NCBI GenBank assembly: GCA_965242595.1
Contig: OZ251464.1
Span: 1 to 64,000, forward strand
Source: SP197 sp965242595
Lineage (GTDB): Bacteria; Pseudomonadota; Alphaproteobacteria; SP197
DNA length: 64,000 nt
Direction: 5' to 3'
Under the pieces are notes generated by a model, which saw nothing but the letters and a program-made list of their open reading frames with translations, had not been told where the DNA came from and did not search any database. Numbering within the stretch: the first letter of the stretch is position 1; each line of letters starts with the position of its first letter. A program made the translations under genes and the position numbers. Positions 25,340 to 32,632 of this stretch are shown here, piece by piece.

Positions 25340-27121
25340 ATGGCCGCCTTTCTGGGGGTGGAACGGTCGCTGGGCGGGCGGCGCTGGGTGGGCCGGCTGA
25401 CGGACGAGCGCGCCGCCCTGGCCCTGGCCCAGCGCCTGGACCTGCCGGAGGCGCTGGCGCGGGTGCTGGCGGCGCGCGGCATCGGCGCCGAGGACGCCGC
25501 CGGCTGGCTGGCCCCGCGCCTGCGCCACAGCCTGCCCGATCCGGCGCTGCTGGTGGATATGGAGCGCGCCATCGCCCGCCTTGCCGACGCCGTGGAGGCG
25601 GGCGAGGCCATCGGCATCTTCGGCGATTACGATGTCGATGGCGCCACCTCGGCGGCGCTGCTGGCGCGCTATCTGGCGGCCGTCGGCGGCCGCGCCGAAA
25701 TCCACATCCCCGACCGCAAGCGGGAAGGCTACGGCCCCAACTTTCCCGCCCTGGCGGCGCTGCGGGCGCGCGGGGCGGGGCCGGTCGTCACCGTCGATTG
25801 CGGCATCGCCGCTTTCGAGCCCCTGCGCCTGGCGGCCGAGGCCGGCATCGACGTGATCGTGCTGGATCACCACCCGGCCGGCGCGGCGCTGCCGCCGGCC
25901 CGGGCCATCGTCAACCCCAACCGGGCGGACGACGCCAGCGGCCTGGGCACGCTGGCGGCGGTGGGCGTGACCTTCATGGCGGTGGTGGCGCTGAACCGCG
26001 AGCTGCGCCGGCGCGGCCGCTTCGCCGCCCGGACCGAGCCGGACCCGCTGGCCTGGCTGGACCTGGTGGCCCTGGGCACGGTCTGCGATCAGGTGCCGCT
26101 GACGGGCCTCAACCGCGCCTTCGTGGCCCAGGGGCTGAAGGCGATGGCGCGGCGCGCCAATACCGGCCTGGCGGCGCTGGCCGATGTGGCCGGGCTGAAC
26201 GAGGCCCCCACCGCCTGGCATGCCGGCTTTCTGCTGGGGCCGCGCATCAATGCCGGCGGACGGGTGGGAACGCCGCAGCTGGGCGTCCGCCTGCTCACCG
26301 CCCACGACCCCTGCGAGGCCGCCGGCCTGGCCGCCAGGCTGGACACCCTGAATGGCGAGCGCCGCGCCATCGAGAAGGCGGTGCTGGAGGCGGCGCTGCC
26401 GGCGGCCCGGGCCCAGGCGCGGCAAAGCTGCATCGTGGTGGCGGGGGAGGGCTGGCATCCCGGCGTGGTGGGCATCGTCGCCAGCCGCATCGTGGAGGCC
26501 TGCCACCGCCCGGCCGTGGTGGTGGCGCTGGAGGGCGAGACCGGCAAGGGTTCCGGGCGCTCGCTGGCCGGCGTCGATCTGGGCCAGGCGGTGGCCCAGG
26601 CGCGCCGGGCCGGCCTGCTGCTGGCGGGCGGCGGCCACGCCATGGCGGCGGGGCTGACCGTGGCAAGCCAGGGCATCGAGGCCCTGGCCGCCTTTCTGAA
26701 CCGGCGCCTGGCGGATCAGGTGGCGGCGCTGCCTCCGGTGCCCGAGCTCGCCATCGACGGCGCCCTGGCCCCGGCGGCGGCCACGGCCGAGCTGGCGCGA
26801 AAGATGACGGCGGCCGGCCCCTTCGGGCGCGGCAATGCCGAGCCGCGCTTTGCCGTCATGGGCGCGCGCATCGTCCACGCCGAGGCCACCGCCGGCGGCC
26901 ATGTCCGCTGCATCGCGGCCGGCGGCGAGGGCGCCCGGCTGAAGGTCATCGCCTTTCGCGCCCAGGGCGAGACCACCGGCGACGCCCTGTTGGCCCGCGA
27001 CGGGCGCGGCCTGCATCTGGCGGGCCATCTGCGACTGAACCGCTGGCGGGGAAGCGAGCGGGTGCAATTCGTGGTGGAGGACGTAGCCTGTGCCCGCCCG
27101 TCCGCCGGCCAGGGCGCCTGA
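25340..27121 (+). CDS. recJ: single-stranded-DNA-specific exonuclease RecJ
   Basis: A 593-residue DHH-superfamily exonuclease that degrades ssDNA 5' to 3' in recombination and mismatch repair. The catalytic motifs are G-D-Y-D-V-D-G-A-T-S (about 95), V-D-C-G-I, V-L-D-H-H-P (the DHH motif) and, further on, G-P-R-I-N-A-G-G-R. The DHHA1 domain has G-W-H-P-G-V-V-G-I-V-A-S-R and L-L-A-G-G-G-H-A-M-A-A-G, followed by an OB-like region. Length matches the family. It is directly followed by the J-domain gene, whose possible GTG start would lie inside the recJ end. Confidence 0.95.
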   Translation: MAAFLGVERSLGGRRWVGRLTDERAALALAQRLDLPEALARVLAARGIGAEDAAGWLAPRLRHSLPDPALLVDMERAIARLADAVEAGEAIGIFGDYDVDGATSAALLARYLAAVGGRAEIHIPDRKREGYGPNFPALAALRARGAGPVVTVDCGIAAFEPLRLAAEAGIDVIVLDHHPAGAALPPARAIVNPNRADDASGLGTLAAVGVTFMAVVALNRELRRRGRFAARTEPDPLAWLDLVALGTVCDQVPLTGLNRAFVAQGLKAMARRANTGLAALADVAGLNEAPTAWHAGFLLGPRINAGGRVGTPQLGVRLLTAHDPCEAAGLAARLDTLNGERRAIEKAVLEAALPAARAQARQSCIVVAGEGWHPGVVGIVASRIVEACHRPAVVVALEGETGKGSGRSLAGVDLGQAVAQARRAGLLLAGGGHAMAAGLTVASQGIEALAAFLNRRLADQVAALPPVPELAIDGALAPAAATAELARKMTAAGPFGRGNAEPRFAVMGARIVHAEATAGGHVRCIAAGGEGARLKVIAFRAQGETTGDALLARDGRGLHLAGHLRLNRWRGSERVQFVVEDVACARPSAGQGA

Positions 27122-27134
27122 ACGGCAAAACGGG

Positions 27135-27968
27135 ATGGCGGACGCCAGCGAGCGGGGCCGGGTCGTCCTCCATCCCCGAACGGTGGCGCAGCTGGCCCGG
27201 GTGCGGGAGTTGCGCCACGCCCTGGCGGTGCTGATCGAACAGCTCGAAAGCCTGCTCTACCACCGGCGCGACGCCGTGCTGGCCCGCTACAGCCGCGATC
27301 TCGGCCAGCTGGAATACCGGCTGTTCTGCCTGGAAGCGGCGATCGCAGAGCTGCGCTATCGCATCGCCTTCCTGCAAAGGGAGGCCAATCTGGGCCGCCA
27401 GGTCACGGCGGAGCGCATCGCCATCCTGGACGCCGAGGTCGCGGCGGAGTTCGAGCAGACCAGGAAAGAGAACCGGCGCCGCGAGGACGAGCTGCGCCGG
27501 GCCATGGACGATCTCGCCGCGCCGGCCCTGGCGGCGGACGACGCGCGCCAGCTGAAAAGCCTCTATCGCCAGCTGTGCAAAACGCTCCACCCCGATATCG
27601 GCGGCGCCATGTCGCCAGCGCAAAAACGGACGTGGGAGCTGATGCAGCACGCCTATCGCGCCGGCGATCTCGATCTCCTGCAGGCGCTGGCGGCGGGCAG
27701 CGGCGGCCCGGACGACGCGCGGGAGATGCCCGACGACATGGCGGCGGAAACCGGGCGGCTGAACGCCCTGATCGCCGCGCAGCGGGAGCGCATCGCCAAG
27801 GCGCTGGCCACGCCACCGCTGTGCTATGAAAGCCAGCTGCTGGACAAGGCCTGGGTCGCCGCGAAGCAGCGGGATTTGCGCCACCAGATCTCCGCCGCCA
27901 GGGACAGAGAAACCCGGCTGAAGGCCTGGCACGACAGCCTGCTGGCATCGTCCGGGCAGCCGCATTGA
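27135..27968 (+). CDS. J-domain protein with long coiled coil
   Basis: A 277-residue protein. Residues 20-130 are heptad-like and strongly charged (two long helices, then a segment rich in E-R-K), predicted coiled coil. A J-domain-like region follows: L-K-S-L-Y-R-Q-L-C-K-T-L-H-P-D, with the H-P-D tripeptide at about 152-154 that contacts DnaK-type chaperones. After it come R-T-W-E-L-M-Q-H-A-Y and a second helical region. There is no G/F-rich or zinc-finger part, so this is a type III-like J-protein. ATG 27135 is chosen; GTG 27090 would overlap recJ. It is followed 9 bases later by a HIRAN gene. A role with DnaK in a DNA-end transaction is inference. Confidence 0.75.
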   Translation: MADASERGRVVLHPRTVAQLARVRELRHALAVLIEQLESLLYHRRDAVLARYSRDLGQLEYRLFCLEAAIAELRYRIAFLQREANLGRQVTAERIAILDAEVAAEFEQTRKENRRREDELRRAMDDLAAPALAADDARQLKSLYRQLCKTLHPDIGGAMSPAQKRTWELMQHAYRAGDLDLLQALAAGSGGPDDAREMPDDMAAETGRLNALIAAQRERIAKALATPPLCYESQLLDKAWVAAKQRDLRHQISAARDRETRLKAWHDSLLASSGQPH

Positions 27969-27977
27969 GGCGCCGCG

Positions 27978-28373
27978 ATGAGCACCGGTCTCCAGAAACA
28001 GGACCTGATCCAGCAGCTGCTGCAAAAGAGCGTCACCGGCGCGCCGGTGCAGATTCCCTTCGCGCGCGACATTCTGCTCGCCTCGATGCACATCGCCGGC
28101 ACGGCCTATTACGAGGCGGCTTCCGTGGCCGAGGGGCTGCACAAGGGCCAGCGCCTGACGCTGCGCCGCGAGCCCGGCAACATCCACGACACATGGGCCA
28201 TCGAGGTGCTGACGGCAGAACGGCGCAAGCTGGGCTATCTTCCCCGCAACCGCAACGAAATCCCGGCCCGGCTGATGGACGCCGGCAAGCGGCTGTTCCT
28301 GCAGCTGGAGGCGGTCGAGCGCCGGGGCGCGTGGCCGGAGATCGCGGTCACGCTGCATATGGAGGACGCCTGA
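27978..28373 (+). CDS. HIRAN-domain protein
   Basis: A 131-residue protein that is little more than one HIRAN domain: H-I-A-G-T-A-Y-Y, L-H-K-G-Q-R-L-T-L-R-R-E-P-G-N-I-H-D, then W-A-I-E-V and K-L-G-Y-L-P-R-N-R-N-E-I-P-A-R-L-M-D-A-G-K. HIRAN domains in eukaryotic HLTF bind the 3'-OH end of single-stranded DNA; many bacterial ones stand alone and have no known role. A 35-residue helical N-terminus precedes the domain. It is the last gene of the hom-glpX-recJ-J-domain run, 9 bases behind the J-domain gene, so the pair is probably made together. Confidence 0.85.
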   Translation: MSTGLQKQDLIQQLLQKSVTGAPVQIPFARDILLASMHIAGTAYYEAASVAEGLHKGQRLTLRREPGNIHDTWAIEVLTAERRKLGYLPRNRNEIPARLMDAGKRLFLQLEAVERRGAWPEIAVTLHMEDA

Positions 28374-28522
28374 CCCGGCGGACCGCCCCCGAATGCGGCG
28401 CCGACTGCGACGCCGAGCGCACCGGATAGCCGCTTCGCGGGCCGGCGCGGACAGCGCCCGCGGCTACGGGCGGGCGGATGCCCTCGCCCGCGCGGCCACG
28501 CCGATGGCGGCGAGGGCGGGCC

Positions 28523-28551
28523 TTGATTTCGCCGCCGCAAGCCTCTATCCC
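28523..28551 (+). promoter_or_regulatory. promoter of tRNA-Glu
   Basis: TTGATT (28523-28528), a 17-base spacer and TATCCC (28546-28551) end 16 bases before the first base of the tRNA. The -35 is close to consensus and the spacing is ideal. It lies in an otherwise gene-free 194-base stretch between the HIRAN gene and the tRNA that shows nothing else. Confidence 0.5.
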
Positions 28552-28567
28552 GGCCGCCATTGGTCGC

Positions 28568-28642
28568 GACCCCTTCGTCTAGCGGTCAGGACACAACCCT
28601 TTCACGGTTGAGACAGGGGTTCGATTCCCCTAGGGGTCGCCA
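28568..28642 (+). tRNA. trnE: tRNA-Glu (anticodon UUC), CCA encoded
   Basis: A complete cloverleaf: acceptor GACCCCT / AGGGGTC, D-arm with G-T-C-T-A-G-C-G-G, anticodon stem CAACC / GGTTG around C-T-T-T-C-A-C with anticodon TTC, T-arm AGGGG-TTCGATT-CCCCT, discriminator G and genomically encoded CCA at 28640-28642. It reads GAA and GAG. Its 5' flank contains GCGACC-like bases that extend the acceptor helix on paper (GC just before and GC after), but the mature ends are set by family alignment. Confidence 0.97.
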
Positions 28643-28789
28643 TATTCAGCCAGGGCTTGACCGGGCGGCGGCAGGGGGCGAGGCTGCCTGGCCGCCCGCC
28701 TGGACAGCCATGCCCGCCATCGCCTTCCGGCTCCTCGCGGCCGGCGCCCCCATCGCCCTCCGCCCGCCCGCAGCCACGCCGGCGCGGCC

Positions 28790-30109
28790 ATGACTCGCGA
28801 ACCGGCGCCGGGAAGGCGCGGCATCGTCGCCTGGTGTCTGTTCGACTGGGCGTCGTCGCCCACGCCCACGGTGGTCGTCACCTTCGTGTTCGCGCCCTAT
28901 TTCGCCCGTGCCATCGTCGGCGACGAGGCCCGCGGCCTGGCGCTGTGGAGCTGGGGGATCGCCGTGGCCGCCCTGGCCGTCGCCGTGCTGGCGCCCATCG
29001 CCGGTGCCATCGCCGACCATGCCGGGCGCCGCAAGCCGTGGATCGCCGGCTTCTGCCTTCTGGCGGTCATCGCCACCGCCCTGCTGTGGTTCTGCGCCCC
29101 TCATGGCGCCTGGCTGCTGCCGGCCCTGGTTCTGGTGGCGCTGGTCAATGTCGGCTTCGAGACCGGCAGCGTCTTCTACAACGCCATGCTGGCGGATATC
29201 GCCCCGCCCGGGCGCATCGGCCGCCTTTCGGGCTGGGCCTGGGGGCTGGGCTATGGCGGCGGCATCGCCTGTCTGGCCCTGGCGCTGGCGGTCCTGGTCA
29301 TGGCCCAGCCGCCGCCCCTGGGCCTGGACCGGGGCTCGGGCGAGCATGTGCGGGCGGTGGCGCCGCTGGTGGCGCTGTGGTTCCTGCTGTTCGGCTGGCC
29401 GCTGTTCGCCTGGACGCCGGACCGGCCTTCCCGCCACGCCCGGGCCGGCGAGGCTATCGGGGAAGGTCTGGCCAGGCTGGCCAGGACCGCCCGCGAGCTG
29501 CGCCGCCACCGCATCGTACTGCGCTTTCTGGCCGCGCGCCTGCTCTATATCGACGGCCTCAACACCCTGTTCGCGCTGGGCGGGGTTTATGCCGCCATCC
29601 AGTTCGCCATGGACGAAGAGCAGGTGCTGATCTTCGCCATCGCCCTCAACGTCACGGCCGGGCTGGGGGCGGTGGGCTTCGCCTGGCTGGACGACCTGAT
29701 CGGCGCCCGCGCCACGCTGACGGCGGCGCTGGCCGGGCTGATCGCCGCCAGCGCGGCGGCCCTGATGGTGGAATCGGCGCTGTGGTTCTGGCTGCTGGGC
29801 ATGGCGCTGGGCATCTTCGTGGGCCCGGTGCAGGCCTCCAGCCGCTCCTTGATGGCGCGCCTGGCCCCGCCCGACATGGCGGGCGAGATGTTCGGCTTCT
29901 TCGCGCTTTCGGGCAAGCTTACCAGCTTTGCCGGGCCGCTGCTGGTGGGCGCCGTCGCCTGGGCCAGCGACAGCCAGCGCCTGGGCATGGCCGTTATCGT
30001 CGTGCTGCTGATCGCGGGCCTGGCGGTGCTGAGGACGCTGCCGCCTGCGGCCGGCCAGGGGCGCCCGGCGGCACAGGACGGCCCAGAATGCCCATGGCGT
30101 GGCGCATGA
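28790..30109 (+). CDS. MFS transporter of the UMF1/Atg22-like family
   Basis: A 439-residue inner-membrane protein with about 11-12 hydrophobic segments. The opening A-W-C-L-F-D-W-A-S-S-P and later F-Y-N-A-M-L-A-D-I and A-L-G-I-F-V-G-P-V-Q-A-S-S-R-S segments are characteristic of the UMF1 family, and A-D-H-A-G-R-R-K-P-W matches the MFS motif between segments 2 and 3. Substrates of bacterial members are mostly unknown; the yeast relative Atg22 exports amino acids from the vacuole. The 3' end overlaps the convergent UbiH-family gene by 116 bases. Confidence 0.85.
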   Translation: MTREPAPGRRGIVAWCLFDWASSPTPTVVVTFVFAPYFARAIVGDEARGLALWSWGIAVAALAVAVLAPIAGAIADHAGRRKPWIAGFCLLAVIATALLWFCAPHGAWLLPALVLVALVNVGFETGSVFYNAMLADIAPPGRIGRLSGWAWGLGYGGGIACLALALAVLVMAQPPPLGLDRGSGEHVRAVAPLVALWFLLFGWPLFAWTPDRPSRHARAGEAIGEGLARLARTARELRRHRIVLRFLAARLLYIDGLNTLFALGGVYAAIQFAMDEEQVLIFAIALNVTAGLGAVGFAWLDDLIGARATLTAALAGLIAASAAALMVESALWFWLLGMALGIFVGPVQASSRSLMARLAPPDMAGEMFGFFALSGKLTSFAGPLLVGAVAWASDSQRLGMAVIVVLLIAGLAVLRTLPPAAGQGRPAAQDGPECPWRGA

Positions 30110-31256
30110 AGACGCGCTTCAGCGGCACCATGCGGTCGGTGGCCGCCAGGCCCAGGCCGCGGGCCAGCGCGGCCGGTGGAAAGGCGTTGGAAAACAGCCG
30201 GTTCAGCCCGTGGGTCACCGCCACCAGCGCCAGCGTGTCGGCGCGCCGGCGCCGGGCATAGGCCCGCAGCGGGCCATCGTCGCCGGCATCCAGCCCCAGC
30301 CTGCGCCCCCGCGCCAGCTCTTCGGCCAGCACGGCGATGGCGCGGATGGCGAGATTGTAGCCCTGGCCGGCGATGGGATGGATGGCGTGGGCGGCATCGC
30401 CCACCAGCGCCAGGCGCCGGCCCCGGAGGCGATGGGCCAGGGTGAGGGCGAGCGGATAGCTCCATAGCGGCCCCACCGGCGCCACCTCGCCCAGGAAATC
30501 GCCGAAACGCCAGGCGATCTCCTCGCGCACATCCTCGTCCGCCGCCGCCAGCACGGCGGCCGCGATGTCGTCGCGCTCGGTCCACACCAGCGACGACATG
30601 CGCCCGCCAAGGGGCAGGATCGCGAACGGGCCCGAGGGCAGGAAGCGTTCATGGGCGATGCCGCGATGGGGCCGCTGGTGACGCACGGCGCAGACGATGC
30701 CGGTTTGCCCATAGGCGCGCCGCCAGGCGCCGATCCCGGCCATGGCGCGCAGCGGCGAGGCGGCCCCGTCGCAGGCCAGCACCAGCGAAGAGCGCAGCCG
30801 GGCGCCATCCGCCAGCGTCAGCACCGCCGCCGCCGAATCGGTTTCCATGGCGGCCACCGTGGCCGGCGCCACCACGCGCACCCCGCCCGCGCCCGCCACC
30901 GCCGCCGCCAGCGCCCGGCGCAGATGGCGGTTTTCCACCATCCAGCCCAGCGGCTGTTCGCCCACATCGCTGTGGCGGTAGTGCAGGAAGAAGGGCGTTT
31001 CCCCTTCCGAGACGCGGATCTGCCAGATCGGCTGCGCCTGCGCCGCGATGGCCGGCCACAGCCCCAGACCTTCCAGCACCAGCTTGGAACCGTAGGCGAG
31101 CGACGAGGCGCGCCCGTCGAAGGCCGCCGCCAGATGGGCAGCGCCGGGGCGGCGTTCCACCAGCGCCACATCGAAGCCCGCCTGCGCCAGCGCCAGGGCG
31201 GCGGCCTGCCCGGCCATGCCGCCGCCGACGACGGCGATCTCGCAGCGCTCGACCAT
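29994..31256 (-). CDS. FAD-dependent hydroxylase, UbiH/UbiF/Coq6 family
   Basis: A 420-residue flavin monooxygenase. It has the Rossmann G-G-G-M-A-G-Q-A-A-A, the FAD-contact E-R at the end of beta-2 (L-V-E-R-R), the D-G-A-A-S segment and the family signature L-V-G-D-A-A-H-A-I-H-P-I-A-G-Q-G-Y-N. Members hydroxylate the ubiquinone ring; which ring position (UbiH, UbiF, UbiL or UbiM role) cannot be told here. The last 25 residues (P-G-A-P-G-R-P-Q-A-A-A) are a low-complexity tail encoded in the overlap with the MFS gene. The start ATG at 31256 is preceded by a 172-base region shared with the divergent aminotransferase. Confidence 0.88.
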   Translation of the reverse strand: MVERCEIAVVGGGMAGQAAALALAQAGFDVALVERRPGAAHLAAAFDGRASSLAYGSKLVLEGLGLWPAIAAQAQPIWQIRVSEGETPFFLHYRHSDVGEQPLGWMVENRHLRRALAAAVAGAGGVRVVAPATVAAMETDSAAAVLTLADGARLRSSLVLACDGAASPLRAMAGIGAWRRAYGQTGIVCAVRHQRPHRGIAHERFLPSGPFAILPLGGRMSSLVWTERDDIAAAVLAAADEDVREEIAWRFGDFLGEVAPVGPLWSYPLALTLAHRLRGRRLALVGDAAHAIHPIAGQGYNLAIRAIAVLAEELARGRRLGLDAGDDGPLRAYARRRRADTLALVAVTHGLNRLFSNAFPPAALARGLGLAATDRMVPLKRVFMRHAMGILGRPVPPGAPGRPQAAASSAPPGPRSAARR

Positions 31257-31346
31257 GGCCCATTCAACACCGGAGAGGCGCTGCGGCCAAGCCGGTGGGG
31301 CGGCGATGCCGCGCCGTCTATTTCATGAAAGAGTCCAAGGAATCGG

Positions 31347-31352
31347 TATAAT
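31347..31352 (+). promoter_or_regulatory. perfect TATAAT -10 box upstream of the aminotransferase
   Basis: TATAAT lies 77 bases before the aminotransferase start in the divergent region with the UbiH-family gene. Around it is an unusually AT-rich patch (TTTCATGAAA before it). No good -35 at 17 bases is present (CATGAA there), so an activator or an extended element may be needed. Confidence 0.4.
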
Positions 31353-31428
31353 AGGCGGATGGATAAGGAATTTCTTGCATTCGGCTCTGCCGCCGTGCCA
31401 GGCTGCGGGCGCGGGGCCGGGAGGCGGC

Positions 31429-32622
31429 ATGATCAACGACAGGCTGGAGCAGCTGCGCGACTATCCCTTTCAGCGCATGACGGATCTCATCGCCGGCATC
31501 GCGCCCGGCGGCGGCCGCCACAAGGCCATCGCCCTGTGGATCGGCGAGCCGCGCCACGGCGTGCCGGAGCTGGCGCGCCGCCCCCTGGCCGGCCATCTCG
31601 ACGCCTATGGTGCCTATCCGCCGGTGGAAGGCACGCCCGGCCTGCGCCAGGCCGTGGCCGCCTGGCTGGCCCGGCGCTATCGCCTGCCGGCCGGGACGAT
31701 CGATCCCGACCGCGCCATCCTGCCGCTGCAGGGCACGCGCGAGGGCCTGTTCATGGTGGCGCTGGCGGCGGTGCCGGGCCGCAAGGCGGGCGCCGTGCCG
31801 GCGGTGCTGCTGCCCAACCCCTTCTACCAGCCCTACAAGGCCGGAGCCGTGGCCGCCGGGGCCGAACCCGTCTATCTCTCCTGCACGGCCAGCACCGGCT
31901 TTCTGCCCGATCTGGAGGCGCTGTCCCCGGCCCTGCTGGAGCGGACGGCGATGTTCTATCTGTGCTCGCCCGCCAACCCCCAGGGCGCGGTGGCCGACCT
32001 GTCCTATTGGCGCCGGGCGGTGGCGCTGGCCCGGCGCTACGATTTCCTGCTGGTGGCCGACGAGTGCTATGCCGAGATCTACGACCGCGCCCCGCCGCCG
32101 GGCGTGCTGGAGGCGTGCGCCGAAGACGGCTGCCTTGCCCATGTGCTGTGCTTTCATTCGCTGTCCAAGCGTTCCGGCGTGCCCGGCCTGCGGGCGGGCT
32201 TCGTGGCCGGCGATCCCGCCTTCGTGGCCGCCTTTCTGCGGCTGCGCAAATACGCCGCCGCCGCCAGCCCCATGGCCCATTACGCCGCCGCCGAAGCGTT
32301 GTGGCGAGACGAGGCCCATGTGGAGGAAAACCGCCGCCTGTATCGCCGCAAGATCGACCTTGCCGAAAGCATCCTGGCCGGGCGCTTCGGCTTTTATCGC
32401 CCGCCGGGCGGCTTTTTCCTGTGGCTGGAGGTGGGCGACGGCGTCGCGGCCGCCAGGCGGCTGTGGGCCGAGGCGGGGGTGAAGGTGTTGCCCGGGCGCT
32501 ATCTGGCGGCCGATGGCCCGGATGGCAGCAACGAGGCCCACGCCTATATCCGCGTCGCTCTGGTGGACGATATCGAGACCACCGGCGTCGCGCTGCGCCG
32601 CATCGCCGCCACCCTGCAATGA
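31429..32622 (+). CDS. class I/II aminotransferase, DapC-like
   Basis: A 397-residue PLP-dependent aminotransferase. It has the G-E-P-R-H-G-V-P substrate segment, Q-G-T-R-E-G-L-F, S-P-A-N-P-Q-G-A, the D-E-C-Y-A-E-I Asp and the PLP lysine in H-S-L-S-K-R-S-G-V-P-G-L-R-A-G-F. This closely follows proteobacterial N-succinyldiaminopimelate aminotransferase (DapC) of lysine and peptidoglycan synthesis, though LL-DAP or other amino acid substrates cannot be excluded. ATG 31429 begins the family region; the upstream extension of the frame lies over the divergent promoter. ftsK follows in 10 bases. Confidence 0.85.
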   Translation: MINDRLEQLRDYPFQRMTDLIAGIAPGGGRHKAIALWIGEPRHGVPELARRPLAGHLDAYGAYPPVEGTPGLRQAVAAWLARRYRLPAGTIDPDRAILPLQGTREGLFMVALAAVPGRKAGAVPAVLLPNPFYQPYKAGAVAAGAEPVYLSCTASTGFLPDLEALSPALLERTAMFYLCSPANPQGAVADLSYWRRAVALARRYDFLLVADECYAEIYDRAPPPGVLEACAEDGCLAHVLCFHSLSKRSGVPGLRAGFVAGDPAFVAAFLRLRKYAAAASPMAHYAAAEALWRDEAHVEENRRLYRRKIDLAESILAGRFGFYRPPGGFFLWLEVGDGVAAARRLWAEAGVKVLPGRYLAADGPDGSNEAHAYIRVALVDDIETTGVALRRIAATLQ

Positions 32623-32632
32623 GGAGGACGCC

